64,000 nt of DNA from Natrialba aegyptia DSM 13077 (GCF_000337535.1 NZ_AOIP01000032.1:156896-220895); one strand, 5' to 3'. Positions 32,524 through 42,969 are shown, counted from the stretch's first letter. Notes: a model not told the origin generated them from the sequence alone. Program-made: numbers and translations.

Positions 32524-32769
32524 GGTATTCGGACACACAGATGATCCAAAAAGGCGGTCCCTGCCCGTGACGGGCGATGGGAGCTGGGAGGGATGCCTCT
32601 AGTAGCCACTGCAAGTCCTGCACGCCTGATCGCGCGAGGGCTGTGTGATCTGTGTGTACATCGGTGCAGTTGGTACGATAGCGGTAGATAGTGTCGTATC
32701 CGCTTCATTCAATAATGTCTATGAAACAAAATGGGTGATTCGGCAACCACGTGTGCGAATTGAACAAAG

Positions 32770-33603
32770 TCAGAATACTCCGACGATGAAACCAACTCCC
32801 ATGATGATGAGGACGGTTGCGGAAAACGCTGGGAGGTACGGCGTGTACTGCTTGACTTTCTCCTCGGAGTGCTGGTAGCCTGCAATCAACAGCATCGTCA
32901 GTCCGACGATACCCACGATGACGGTGAGGGCGTACGCGCTCATCAGTTCGAGACAGTGGTTTGACCCGGCGCAGAGCGCAATAATCTCGAACTCCTCTTC
33001 GTGGGCAAAACCGAGAACGAACGCGAACCACGCGATCCCGAGGAGGCCACGGTCAGTGGTCTCTTTGGGATCCTCGTGTGAGTGAGTGTGCCCGCCGAGG
33101 AAGGGAGCGAAGCCTTTCAAACGGGTGACCAGTCCATCGTTGTGTTCGTGTGAACGGTCGTGGTCAAGGTCATGCGAATGGCCCTGCTCGTTCAGATCGT
33201 GTTGGTGGTCGTGGCTGTGATGGTCGGAGTGGCCATCATCATCGTGATTGCCGTGAGAATGTCCGTGAGAGTATTCACGAATCCCAAGCACGACGAGCAG
33301 GACACCAGCAACAAGACCGACTGGCCCGCCGATTTGGATACCACCGAGTATCGTCATTGGCTCGTTGACCTGCGTGAGGTTGAAGTAGTCCTTCGCGTAG
33401 AAGAATACTCCCACCATCGCGATACTGCTGATAAGGTGGCCGACGCCGATAATGAGGCTCGCCGCGAACCCGTATATCCACTTGTTCGTCTGGTCAAGAG
33501 CGTACGAGGCGGCAACGGGCCATCCGTGACCTGGTTCGATGCCATGAACAGCACCGAGAGCGACCGCTCCAAAGAAGAGACCGAGTGCTTCGCCGTGTAA
33601 CAT
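32770..33603 (-). CDS. Nickel/cobalt transporter, NicO/RcnA-type
   Basis: The 277-aa membrane protein begins MLHGEALGLFFGAVALGAVH, with GIEPGHGW, the conserved NicO metal motif, in the first helix region. Six helices are likely, with a His/Asp-rich cytoplasmic loop (about 110-160, runs such as HGHSHGNHDDDGH). FVLGFAHEEEFEIIALCAG near residue 205 is a second His/Glu metal motif. It should move Ni2+ or Co2+; import and export cannot be told apart. It is divergent from nikR with 103 bp between, which supports nickel as substrate and NikR as its regulator. The upstream part of the longer frame is excluded as it runs into nikR. Confidence 0.88.
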   Translation of the reverse strand: MLHGEALGLFFGAVALGAVHGIEPGHGWPVAASYALDQTNKWIYGFAASLIIGVGHLISSIAMVGVFFYAKDYFNLTQVNEPMTILGGIQIGGPVGLVAGVLLVVLGIREYSHGHSHGNHDDDGHSDHHSHDHQHDLNEQGHSHDLDHDRSHEHNDGLVTRLKGFAPFLGGHTHSHEDPKETTDRGLLGIAWFAFVLGFAHEEEFEIIALCAGSNHCLELMSAYALTVIVGIVGLTMLLIAGYQHSEEKVKQYTPYLPAFSATVLIIMGVGFIVGVF

Positions 33604-33706
33604 CCCGATTGAGAATCTGCTACCGACGTGAATAACGGTTGTTAATACCGAAACGGGTGCATCGTCATACGAGAACCTCTTGTAGAATCCCCACGAGCCA
33701 GTACCT
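33604..33706. promoter_or_regulatory. Divergent promoter region of the nickel module
   Basis: These 103 bp hold promoters for both genes. A minus-strand TATTAA box (ttaata at 33642-33647) lies about 40 bp before the transporter start. The dyad TAAC-GGTT-GTTA at 33634-33645 overlaps that box and could be a NikR site. The dyad is short and no classic GTATGA-N16-TCATAC operator is present, so the operator assignment is tentative. Confidence 0.4.
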
Positions 33707-34102
33707 ATGCGAACGAGTTTCAATATTCCAGATGAAGTCGTCGAAGAGTTCGACCGAGTCTGGCAAGAGCAGGATCTCGAAAACAGGTCGCGGGCGGTCC
33801 GAGAAGCGATGCTGGAGTATATCGAGTCTCACTCCCGCCTCGAAGCGACAAGCGGGGAAATCGTCGCACTCATCGCGTTCGATTATCGTCACCACGAGGT
33901 GATACAGGAACTCCACGCAGTCCAACACGAGTATCAAGACGTTATTCTCAACACAAGCCATACGCACCAAGGGGAGTGGTGCCTCGAATCACTGTTTTGT
34001 CGGGGACCAGCTGAGCAGGTACGTAACCTCACCTACCGACTCCGCGACTTTGACGGCGTAAATCGGGTCAAGGTGATGGTCATCCGAGACGGCGAGGAGT
34101 GA
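33707..34102 (+). CDS. nikR: NikR-like nickel-responsive regulator
   Basis: The 131-aa protein has an N-terminal ribbon-helix-helix (MRTSFNIPDEVVEEFDRVW) and a C-terminal ACT-like metal domain. Expected Ni ligands are His74 (in AVQH), His85 and His87 (SHTH) and Cys92. The Cys is one residue nearer the His pair than in E. coli NikR (five instead of six positions after the second His). It should repress metal import or control the divergent transporter in response to nickel. The base composition is a little lower in GC than its neighbours. Confidence 0.9.
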   Translation: MRTSFNIPDEVVEEFDRVWQEQDLENRSRAVREAMLEYIESHSRLEATSGEIVALIAFDYRHHEVIQELHAVQHEYQDVILNTSHTHQGEWCLESLFCRGPAEQVRNLTYRLRDFDGVNRVKVMVIRDGEE

Positions 34103-34269
34103 TGATCTGCCAGAAACCGCCGCGAGGCACTCTCAGCATGTGCTTCACTAGACTGAACGCGAGTTCCACGATCAACGCTGAATACCGAACCCAGATTTCC
34201 AACTACTGACAGTCGTCGGGGTTCCAGACGGGCCGCGGTGAACGCGGCGATGAGTGCGACGTGGAATCG

Positions 34270-34287
34270 AAACCGGACCGTTTAACC
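34270..34287 (+). promoter_or_regulatory. Promoter of tRNA-Leu
   Basis: CGAAACC (BRE-like) followed by TTTAACC lies about 30 bp before the tRNA 5' end. It matches the element before tRNA-Trp (CGAAACC plus TTTA). Confidence 0.5.
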
Positions 34288-34314
34288 CGACGACCCCCGA
34301 ACGACCGGATGCGT

Positions 34315-34397
34315 GCGAGGGTAGCCAAGCGGTCAACGGCGGCGGACTCAAGATCCGCTCGTGTAGACGTTCGTGGGTTCGATCCCCTCCCCTCGCA
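34315..34397 (+). tRNA. tRNA-Leu (anticodon CAA)
   Basis: An 83-nt class II tRNA. Acceptor halves GCGAGGG (34315-34321) and CCCTCGC (34390-34396) pair, and A at 34397 is the discriminator. The D-arm has GCC/GGC. The anticodon loop CTCAAGA sits on a 5-bp stem GCGGA/TCCGC, giving anticodon CAA. A long variable arm (TCGTGTAGACG) and T-loop GTTCGATC follow. CCA is not encoded, and no intron is present. Confidence 0.95.
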
Positions 34398-34587
34398 CTC
34401 ACCACAGTGCGGCAAGAGCGAGCCTCTTGCCCTCGCAAATTCTCACAGACGGACGATAGAACGGTAGCTGCTGCCGTCCGCTGACTCTCTGTTCCTCTGT
34501 TCGGCCCAGTGATCACACAGCCCATTGGAACGACCGAAACACGCTCTGAGACAAATCACTATGTATGGGCGGATCGATGCAAAAACT

Positions 34588-35484
34588 ATGGCTCCCGGCG
34601 ACGTATCGGAAGAAACGTGGTCCGATCTGCAAAAAGCAGGCGAGATTCTCTCGCAGGTATTTGACGAGACGATCCCTCGAATCGAACCCGGGGTCAGTCA
34701 GTTCGAAATCGCCGACTTCGCCGAAACGCGAATCCGGGACCTCGACGGGAGCCCAGCGTTCCCTGTCAACATCAATGTCAACGAAGAAGCATCCCACGCG
34801 ATTCCGACACCGGCTGATGAGAGGACGTTTGACGACTCGGATCTCGTGACGCTCGATATGGGCGTCCACGTCAACGGCTGGTGCTCTGACGCCGCTGTAA
34901 CGATCGATCTCTCGGGGACGCACGACGAACTCGTTGCTGCCAGCGACGCCGCGTTAGCGGCGGCACTTCGGACGATCGAAGCCGGCGTCCACACCGGGAC
35001 AGTCGGTCACAGTATCGAGCAAACGATCCGGGACCGCGGATTTCGCCCGGTTGTGAATCTCGCCGGTCACGGTCTCGGTCACTACGACGCTCATACGGAT
35101 CCGATGCTCCCGAACACCGGTAGTGACACTGGAATCGAGCTTTCCGAAGGGGACGTTCTCGCCGTCGAGACGTTCGCCACCACCGGTCGAGGCCGCGTTA
35201 CGGAGGGAAGCGACGAACGCATTTTCCGTCTCGACGCTGACCGACCTGTTCGCGATCGACGCAGCCGAAAATTGCTCGACACGCTCCGCGAGACGCGACG
35301 AAAGCTCCCGTTTACGACTCGCTGGTACGATATCTCCGGACTCACAATGACCGTTCGAAACTTAGAACGCAAGGGCGTCCTCAAGAGCGACCCCGTTCTC
35401 AAAGCGGAACGAGGAGCGCTTGTCAGTCAGTCCGAGCACACCGCCATCGTAACGGCGAACGGCTGCACGGTGACGACGCGATGA
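34588..35484 (+). CDS. map: Methionine aminopeptidase, type II
   Basis: The 298-aa enzyme removes the initiator Met from nascent proteins. Both metal Asp ligands are present at 90 (TLDMGV) and 101 (SDAAV). The His ligand is 161 (GHGLGHY), Glu 194 (AVETFATTG) and Glu 283 (SQSEHTAIV). The type II insertion lies between about 195 and 270. I prefer ATG 34588 (MAPGDVSEE), which gives the usual length; an in-frame ATG at 34561 and the frame start at 34525 would add non-conserved residues. Confidence 0.96.
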   Translation: MAPGDVSEETWSDLQKAGEILSQVFDETIPRIEPGVSQFEIADFAETRIRDLDGSPAFPVNINVNEEASHAIPTPADERTFDDSDLVTLDMGVHVNGWCSDAAVTIDLSGTHDELVAASDAALAAALRTIEAGVHTGTVGHSIEQTIRDRGFRPVVNLAGHGLGHYDAHTDPMLPNTGSDTGIELSEGDVLAVETFATTGRGRVTEGSDERIFRLDADRPVRDRRSRKLLDTLRETRRKLPFTTRWYDISGLTMTVRNLERKGVLKSDPVLKAERGALVSQSEHTAIVTANGCTVTTR

Positions 35485-35661
35485 CTAGGAGTTACGTCTC
35501 CGGTACCGGGTGCGAGTTCAGCACGCGCCTCTGACCCCGTCGGACGCTGATCGACCGGAAGCGATACACGATCAGTCTATCCGGCGCTCACCGGGAGTTG
35601 CGAGGACGGGACGCTCGTAAATCGCCAGTGCTTATCAGGACAGACGCCGCACTGCTGTGCA

Positions 35662-36525
35662 ATGAGCGATCGCCAGGGCGATCCCGAGTCAGGTGTGAAT
35701 CCGGAACCGGACGGACAAACGGACACAGAGATAGATAGCGACCACCGCGCAACCCTCGCCACCCGCGCAGCGACCGCCGGCGCGGCGGTCGCCCTCGACT
35801 CCTTTCGAACCGAACTCGAACTCGAGTTCAAAGACGGCAAGACGGACGTCGTGACACAGGCCGACCGCGACGCGCAGGCGGCCGTGATCGACGTTATCCG
35901 CGAGGCGTACCCGGACGATCCTATCGTCGGCGAGGAGGACGACGCACTGAAGACCGTTCCCGACGCCGGGCCTGCCTGGATCGTCGACCCGATCGACGGC
36001 ACGAACAACTACGTCGACGAGATCCGCGCCTTCGGCACCGCGGTCGCGGCCGTCGTCGACGGAGAGCCGATCGGCGCGGCGACCGTCTGTCCCGCCCTGG
36101 ATGACACCTACCGGTTCGGTCCGGACGGCGCGTCGGTAAACGGTGAGCCGCTTACCGTCAGCGACCGCACCGATCCGGAGACGAGCACGGTGTGTCCGAC
36201 CTACTGGTGGCCGACCGACCGGCGAGACCAGTACGCCGCGGCGACGCGAGCGATCGTCACCCGATTTAGCGATATGCGACGCTTCGGCTGTGCGCAACTC
36301 GAACTCGCGATGGTTGCGTCGGGGGCGCTCGAGGGCGTCGTGACGAACCGGCGAGCCAACCCGTGGGATACCGTTGCCGGCGTCGGCTTGATCCGGGAGG
36401 CGGGCGGGGTCGTCACCGATCTCGAGGGTGACCGCTGGCGACACGATAGCGACGGACTGGTCGCCTCGAACGGGGCGTTGCACGACGAAGTGCTCGCGGT
36501 TGCACGGGAGATCGACGCCGCGTAG
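35662..36525 (+). CDS. Inositol monophosphatase/FBPase family protein
   Basis: The 287-aa sugar-phosphatase-fold protein has an acidic 25-residue leader, then VTQADRDAQ, IVGEEDD, WIVDPIDGTNNY (the metal-binding signature) and the second motif ANPWDTVAGVGLIREAGG. These keep all expected Mg2+ ligands. It may act on inositol-1-phosphate, fructose-1,6-bisphosphate or a related sugar phosphate, which archaeal members often share. Confidence 0.94.
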   Translation: MSDRQGDPESGVNPEPDGQTDTEIDSDHRATLATRAATAGAAVALDSFRTELELEFKDGKTDVVTQADRDAQAAVIDVIREAYPDDPIVGEEDDALKTVPDAGPAWIVDPIDGTNNYVDEIRAFGTAVAAVVDGEPIGAATVCPALDDTYRFGPDGASVNGEPLTVSDRTDPETSTVCPTYWWPTDRRDQYAAATRAIVTRFSDMRRFGCAQLELAMVASGALEGVVTNRRANPWDTVAGVGLIREAGGVVTDLEGDRWRHDSDGLVASNGALHDEVLAVAREIDAA

Positions 36526-36543
36526 TCGGCGACCGGACGGTGA

Positions 36544-37737
<1,194 letters not shown>

Positions 37738-37821
37738 CCCCTCGTGCCCGCTCGAGTTCAGCTCAGATGGAATTCAGCCCGGACGGCGTTCCGTCGGGTG
37801 CGGACGGATTTCTGGAGGCAA

Positions 37822-38529
37822 CTACAACGGCACCGGCAGCCACTCGACGAGTTCGAGGACCGGCGTCGGATCGAACAGCGGGTCATGGAGAACGAGCCAG
37901 TCGAGCAAGACGAGCCCCGCTCCGTGGGCGATGACCGAAGGCAAAATCGAGTCTGACTCGTAGTCTACCGCACCGAACAGCACGTCCGTCGGCCCCGACA
38001 GGACGAACTCGATCGGCGGCTTCGAGGCGTGGTGAATCATGTAGACGATCGGGCTGATGAACACCGCTTTGATGCCGATTTCTCGAATTCCAACGCAGAG
38101 CAAGCCGCGGTAGTACGTCTCGGCCGCCAGCGCGAGCACGAACAGCCTGATCGCGTGCGGGACGAACTCGCCCGGCGCAGCGGAGGTCCCCCACATCGGA
38201 TAGAACTCGCGGATCGTCGGCAGCGTCGAGCCGACGAGGTAGAATGGGAGCACGAAAAGCGAGAGCAAGACGGCGTTTCGGACGGCCACTCGGTTAATAT
38301 TCCAGCCGACGTGTCGGCCGTGGGTCAGCCCGAGTGCGAGCGGGCCGCCGATCAGGAGAACGCTATCGATGACGGCACGGCGATCTAACTCGCCGGGAAC
38401 GGCGTGCATCCACACCACCGTCAGAACAGCGCCGACCAGCAGTGATTTCTGGACCCAGGAGAGCCGGTTTCCCTGCTCCTGAACCCATCGGAGCAGCCCG
38501 CTTGCGTGTTGTTCGTCCCCAGTTGCCAC
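37822..38529 (-). CDS. CPBP-family intramembrane protease-like protein
   Basis: The 235-aa membrane protein has six or more helices. The CPBP/Rce1 motif is present as AETYYRG (where EExxxR would be expected), with PIVYMIHHA and the third motif IAHGAGL. The first Glu of EExxxR is Ala, so the classical catalytic pair is incomplete. CPBP members process prenylated proteins or act in self-immunity and stress. No bacteriocin-like gene adjoins it; DUF5789 follows in the same direction, 9 bp upstream. Confidence 0.8.
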   Translation of the reverse strand: MATGDEQHASGLLRWVQEQGNRLSWVQKSLLVGAVLTVVWMHAVPGELDRRAVIDSVLLIGGPLALGLTHGRHVGWNINRVAVRNAVLLSLFVLPFYLVGSTLPTIREFYPMWGTSAAPGEFVPHAIRLFVLALAAETYYRGLLCVGIREIGIKAVFISPIVYMIHHASKPPIEFVLSGPTDVLFGAVDYESDSILPSVIAHGAGLVLLDWLVLHDPLFDPTPVLELVEWLPVPL

Positions 38530-38538
38530 GGATTACTA

Positions 38539-38826
38539 TTACTCGCCGTCTGCTGTCGAAACCGGTCCCGTTCCGATAACCTCGCGAACGTGAGCCTCGA
38601 ACTCCTGTCGGCGCTGGAAGTACGTCTCGTCTACGTCCTCGAGGACGGCCGAGAGTTCTTTCGGGCCGGCAGGCGTGCGAATGACGCTGTCACCTTCGAG
38701 GCGGTCGACTTCGCTTCGCTCTTTCGGCCAGGTCAGTCGCGAACTCACGCGGGCGAGCGGTGCACCCTCGACGGGCGTGTGCTCGCCGAGCGCGACGGCC
38801 GGCTCCGAGTCATCGTCGTCACTCAT
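38539..38826 (-). CDS. DUF5789 family protein
   Basis: The 95-aa acidic protein from ATG 38826 (MSDDDDSEPAVALGE) shows LARVSSRLTWPKERSEV and a C-terminal helix HVREVIGTG, as in the DUF5789 family of Halobacteria. The function is unknown. It is likely transcribed together with the CPBP gene that starts 9 bp beyond its stop. Confidence 0.78.
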   Translation of the reverse strand: MSDDDDSEPAVALGEHTPVEGAPLARVSSRLTWPKERSEVDRLEGDSVIRTPAGPKELSAVLEDVDETYFQRRQEFEAHVREVIGTGPVSTADGE

Positions 38827-38983
38827 AGCCGAAACTTTGCGAGCGCGTCGATTCAAGGTTTCGTTTCCGGTCCCGACAGGTCTCGCCAGCACGTCTCTCC
38901 GCGCTATTGCCCGCCCTCTGGGGCCAGACACGTCAACGAACCCACGATAGTTCTATAAGGGCGCTATCGAGAGAGGTTTTCAC

Positions 38984-40687
38984 ATGGGATATACGGGGGC
39001 CGATCTCCTTGTCGACAGTCTCGAATCGTACGGCGTGACCCACTTATTCGGGAATCCGGGAACGACCGAACTCCCGCTGATGCAGTCGGTCGTCGACAGC
39101 GAACTCGAGTACGTACTCGGACTCCACGAGGACGTTGCGGTCGGGGCCGCGGCGGGGTACGCGATGCGACGGCGACACCACGCGAATGCGGCTACGGACG
39201 AAACCCGAAGTGCGGCACAGACGGATGTCCTCCCGCTCGGCGTCGCGAATCTCCATCTCGCCGGCGGGCTGGCACACGGACTCGGCAACCTCTACAACGC
39301 GAAGATCTCTGGCGCGCCGGTATTGCTCACCGCCGGGACGCACAGCCGGGACTTTCAACAGGAAGAACCGATCCTGAGCGGCGATCTCGTCTCGATGGCC
39401 GAACCGTTCACGAAGTGGAGCGCCGAGGTGAAAGACGTTGCAGCGCTTCCGCGGATGGTCCGCCGGGCCGTCAGAACCGCGCTGACGCCGCCGACAGGGC
39501 CGGTTTTCCTCTCGCTCCCCGTCGACGTCCAGCAGGCCGAGACGGAGCAGTCGCCCGAACGACTCGGCCAGATTCCGACCGCCGGACGCGGCGACGCGGA
39601 CGCCATCGGCGAGGCCGCCACAGCGCTTACCAACGCCGAGGAACCCGTCATCGTCCTCGGCGACGAGGTCGGGCGGCGGGGCTCCGAAGCGGTCGCAGCC
39701 GCGGTCGAACTCGCCGAGGCCGCCGGCGCACGAGTTCACAACGAGATCCTGGCCTACGAGGTGAACTTTCCGACGGGTCACGAGCAGTGGCAGGGCGTCC
39801 TCTCGACGAAAGCGCCAGCGACCGCGGCGGCGATGGACGCCGATACGCTCGTTTTCGTCGGCTGTTCGACGAACACGACGGTCACGCGACCGACGAGACG
39901 GTTGGTCCCCGACGACGCGAACTGCGTCCACATCGCCGCCGACGCCTGGGAACTCGGCAAGCACGCCCCCGCCGATACGGCGGTGCTCGGCGATCCGGCG
40001 GCGGTCCTGCCTGAACTCGCTGAGCGGGTCGCGGCGGCCGTCGACGAGGGCGAACGGGAGCGGCGACTCGAGGGTGTTCGCGCGTGGGCCGAGAGCGAGG
40101 CGTCCGGTTCGGCGACGCCCGAGACGGTCGACGGGACGCTCACGAAAGCCGGTCTCGCGCGGGCGTTTCGCCGCGTCGCGCCGGACGCGCTCGTCGTCAG
40201 CGAGGCCATCACCGCGTCGCCGCCGCTTCTCGACGAGTTCCCGTTCGAGGCCAATCAGCTACTGGGGACGAAAGGCGGCGGCCTCGGCTACGGACTGCCC
40301 GCGAGCGTCGGCGCTGCCGTCGCCGAACGCGAGGCGGGCGGCGATCGGTCCGTCCTGGGGTACGTCGGCGACGGCTCGTACCTCTACTATCCGCAGACGC
40401 TGTACACGGCGACGCGGTACGACCTCGATCTGACCGTCGTCATCCCCGACAATCAGAACTATCGCATCCTCAAAGAGAACACGGCGGCGCTGATGGGCGG
40501 CGACCCGGACGAGTTCGACTACGCCGGCATCGAGTTCGAACCGCCGGTCGATCTGGTCGGAAGCGCCGAGGCGCACGGGGCGACCGGTATCACCCTGGAA
40601 TCGCCGAGCGAGATCGACGAGACGATAGGCGAGGCGCTCGAGTACGAAGGGGCGGTCGTCGTCGACGTGCCGGTCGTCGACCGTTGA
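38984..40687 (+). CDS. Thiamine-diphosphate enzyme, benzoylformate-decarboxylase-like
   Basis: The 567-aa enzyme has the three-domain plan of ThDP decarboxylases. It opens with FGNPGTTELPLMQ and an active-site Glu in LGLHEDVAVGAAAGYA. A central domain follows, and the C-terminal ThDP motif runs from GDGSYLYYPQTLYTA to NQNYRIL (GDG to NN-like pattern). It is most like benzoylformate decarboxylase and acetolactate-synthase-like proteins. The substrate is a 2-keto acid that cannot be specified. A TTCTATAAGG box lies about 30 bp before ATG 38984. Confidence 0.9.
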   Translation: MGYTGADLLVDSLESYGVTHLFGNPGTTELPLMQSVVDSELEYVLGLHEDVAVGAAAGYAMRRRHHANAATDETRSAAQTDVLPLGVANLHLAGGLAHGLGNLYNAKISGAPVLLTAGTHSRDFQQEEPILSGDLVSMAEPFTKWSAEVKDVAALPRMVRRAVRTALTPPTGPVFLSLPVDVQQAETEQSPERLGQIPTAGRGDADAIGEAATALTNAEEPVIVLGDEVGRRGSEAVAAAVELAEAAGARVHNEILAYEVNFPTGHEQWQGVLSTKAPATAAAMDADTLVFVGCSTNTTVTRPTRRLVPDDANCVHIAADAWELGKHAPADTAVLGDPAAVLPELAERVAAAVDEGERERRLEGVRAWAESEASGSATPETVDGTLTKAGLARAFRRVAPDALVVSEAITASPPLLDEFPFEANQLLGTKGGGLGYGLPASVGAAVAEREAGGDRSVLGYVGDGSYLYYPQTLYTATRYDLDLTVVIPDNQNYRILKENTAALMGGDPDEFDYAGIEFEPPVDLVGSAEAHGATGITLESPSEIDETIGEALEYEGAVVVDVPVVDR

Positions 40688-40791
40688 GGGGTGGGATCTC
40701 CGTTTCGACTATGCACTTGTGCGGGAGAACCATCTGATGTTTGATATATGTCTGACGTATCGTTTTGTGCTGGGAGGGTGAACGGGCCAGC

Positions 40792-41799
40792 ATGACAAGC
40801 CTGACGGAGGCGTACGAGGGGAACACCCGGGAGGTGACGAGCCGACGGCGGCTGTACGCCGGTACGGGGCTCGTCCTGGTGGGTGCGATTCTCGCCGTCG
40901 TCGCCGTACTCGTCGCCACGACGGACGTCGCCGCCGAGTTCGTGGTCGGGTACACCGACTGGGGAATGGGCGACGGCTACGCGGTCGTCCGCGTCGCCGG
41001 CGTCCTTGCTGGAATCGGTGTCCCAGCCGCGCTCGTCGGCGTCTTTACGGTTTTGCCGGCGAGTCGTCGCGTTCGGGCCGCCGCCGCGATCAGCGCGAGT
41101 CTCTGCCTCCTCGGGGTCGTGCTCTTCTGGTACGCCTACCCCCATCGCTGGCGCTACGGCAGCGATCAACTCACACTCGAAGTCTCGGCGATCTATCTCC
41201 TCGGCCTCTTTATCGCCGTCTGGTGTCTGTTCGTCGCCGTCGTCAACTTCAAAACTCGAAACGACCCCGGCGGCATGCTCGAGATGAACGTGACGCGGCA
41301 CAACCAGACGGTCGTCGAAGTCGAGGAATCGACCGATCCGGGCGGTCTCGGCGGCATCGGATTCCTCGGTGGGACCCCCGACGGCGACGTCGAAACGCAG
41401 ACGAACGGCGACGATACCGACGGCGGATCATCCACATCTCAATCGACCCGATCCGCCTCGTCTGCTCCGAAAACGGAGACGACGAGAGAGGCGGCTACGA
41501 CGCGGTCGACAGCTGCCTCCGGAGCCGTCACGAGCGACGGCGGCGCAACCGCAACTGAACTCTCCTCGCCGATCGAGTCCGAGCCGCTCGGCGATGGCAC
41601 GGACGCAGAAATCGTCACGGATGCGCCGGACGATGCCGCGGCGACCGAACCAGCCGAGCCGACCGATCGCTACTGTGGTAACTGCAGACACTTCGAGTAC
41701 GTCCGCTCGTCTTCGGGAATGGTCCCCTACTGCGCCTACCACGAACAGGGCATGGACGATATGGACGCTTGCGAGGAGTGGACGCCGAACCGTCGGTAG
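40792..41799 (+). CDS. DUF7139 membrane protein with C-terminal Cys motif
   Basis: The 335-aa protein from ATG 40792 (MTSLTEAYEGNTREVTSRRR) has four N-terminal helices (about 23-43, 58-82, 90-112, 120-143). A long low-complexity Thr/Ser/Asp/Glu linker follows (about 165-290), then a compact domain with CGNCRHFEYV, MVPYCAYHEQ and DACEEWTP. The four Cys plus His suggest a small metal-binding module similar to CxxC...C zinc or Fe-S-like domains. The family is haloarchaeal and of unknown function. The frame start at 40765 is upstream of any conserved part. Confidence 0.75.
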   Translation: MTSLTEAYEGNTREVTSRRRLYAGTGLVLVGAILAVVAVLVATTDVAAEFVVGYTDWGMGDGYAVVRVAGVLAGIGVPAALVGVFTVLPASRRVRAAAAISASLCLLGVVLFWYAYPHRWRYGSDQLTLEVSAIYLLGLFIAVWCLFVAVVNFKTRNDPGGMLEMNVTRHNQTVVEVEESTDPGGLGGIGFLGGTPDGDVETQTNGDDTDGGSSTSQSTRSASSAPKTETTREAATTRSTAASGAVTSDGGATATELSSPIESEPLGDGTDAEIVTDAPDDAAATEPAEPTDRYCGNCRHFEYVRSSSGMVPYCAYHEQGMDDMDACEEWTPNRR

Positions 41800-41817
41800 C
41801 GGCCGTCGTCAATAGGA

Positions 41818-42303
41818 TTACAGGCCGATCGACTGCCGCGCGAGTTCAAATCCTTCCTGCGGGAACCGGAACACGAGAACCGCCGCCAGTGCGACCTCCG
41901 CGGCGGTCACGAGGACCGTCACGAGATCGGCGCGCCGACTGCTGACCGCGACGCCGACCGGCAGGCCGAACTCCTGCTTCCAGAGAGGATAGAAGAGCGC
42001 GATCCCGCGCTTGCTCCCCGCCACGTCGAGGACGTAGTGCGTCAGAATACCGACCCAGACCCACTCGAGGTTGCCGAAGAGTTCGGGAAAGACGACGAAG
42101 CCGGCCAGAATCGGCAGGTTGTGCAGCGTCTTTCTGTGTTTGCCGAACGCGGTGTCGACGTCCGGAAACAGCGCGCCGAGCGTGATCGGAACGCCGATGG
42201 AGACGATGGTCTCGAAGGTCGCCAGATTCCCGGCCGGTTCGAGCAGGTATCCCAGTCCGATACTCAACAGCGCGGCGTTGAGGACGTGCCCCTTCTTGTT
42301 CAT
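41818..42303 (-). CDS. YdjM-like membrane-bound metal-dependent hydrolase
   Basis: The 161-aa membrane protein starts MNKKGHVLNAALL with an early conserved His. It continues GALFPDVDTAFGKHRKTLHN (Asp-x-Asp and two His) and WVGILTHYVLDV (His), the pattern of LexA-regulated YdjM-like membrane hydrolases. Four helices are likely. The catalytic substrate is unknown. It converges on DUF7139. Confidence 0.88.
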   Translation of the reverse strand: MNKKGHVLNAALLSIGLGYLLEPAGNLATFETIVSIGVPITLGALFPDVDTAFGKHRKTLHNLPILAGFVVFPELFGNLEWVWVGILTHYVLDVAGSKRGIALFYPLWKQEFGLPVGVAVSSRRADLVTVLVTAAEVALAAVLVFRFPQEGFELARQSIGL

Positions 42304-42351
42304 CACCCGATACTCGAAATCCGACCGCCGAATAGCTTTCTTTTGTGACTC

Positions 42352-42969
42352 TCACTCGGCCGTATCAGTATCAGTCTCGGTGTCGGTTCCGGTGCCGGTA
42401 TCGGCGTCAGTGTCTGTCTCGAGATCGATATCAGTCTCGGCGTCGACCGCCTCGGAATGCTGGCCGTTGACTTCCGCGAGCAAATCCGCGAGCGCCCGAT
42501 CGACGGTCTTCGCGCGAACGTCCGCCCGGTCGCCGCTGAACTCGTAGCGCGAGACCGTCGCGTAGGAGGACTCGCTTCCCCAGGGGCCGGCGTAGGCGAC
42601 GCCGATGAAGACGGTGCCGACCGGCGTCTCCTCGCTCCCGCCGGTGGGACCGGCGACGCCGGTGGTCGAGACGCCCCAGGTGACGTTCGTCACGTCGCGG
42701 ACGCCGCGGGCCATCTCCCGTGCGACCGGTTCGGAGACGGCACCGTGCTCGTCCAGTGGTTCCCGACCGACGCCGAGGTGGCGACGTTTGGCGTCGTAGG
42801 CGTAGGTCGTCAGCCCGGACTCGAAGTAGTCGCTCGCGCCCGGCACGGCGGTGATCGCCGCCCCGATCAGGCCGCCGGTACAGGATTCGGCGACCGAAAG
42901 CGTCTCTTCGGTCTCTCGAAGCGCGTCGGCAACGTCCATCGGGAGGGTGCGATCGATGTCGTCGTTCAT
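42352..42969 (-). CDS. cinA: CinA-family nicotinamide-nucleotide amidase
   Basis: The 205-aa protein contains the C-terminal CinA domain: SVAESCTGGLIGAAIT, ESGLTTYAYDAKRRHLGV and GPTGGSEETPVGTVFIGVAY. Such amidases hydrolyse NMN to nicotinic acid mononucleotide in pyridine nucleotide salvage. The tail from about residue 180 is a repetitive Thr-Asp-Thr-Glu stretch. The ATG at 42969 (MNDDIDRTLPMDV) is chosen because the upstream frame runs through a tandem repeat. Confidence 0.93.
   Translation of the reverse strand: MNDDIDRTLPMDVADALRETEETLSVAESCTGGLIGAAITAVPGASDYFESGLTTYAYDAKRRHLGVGREPLDEHGAVSEPVAREMARGVRDVTNVTWGVSTTGVAGPTGGSEETPVGTVFIGVAYAGPWGSESSYATVSRYEFSGDRADVRAKTVDRALADLLAEVNGQHSEAVDAETDIDLETDTDADTGTGTDTETDTDTAE

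Noticed and set aside
34561..34587. Earlier in-frame ATG for methionine aminopeptidase
   Set aside because: The nine added residues are not typical, and starting at 34588 gives the standard 298-aa length.
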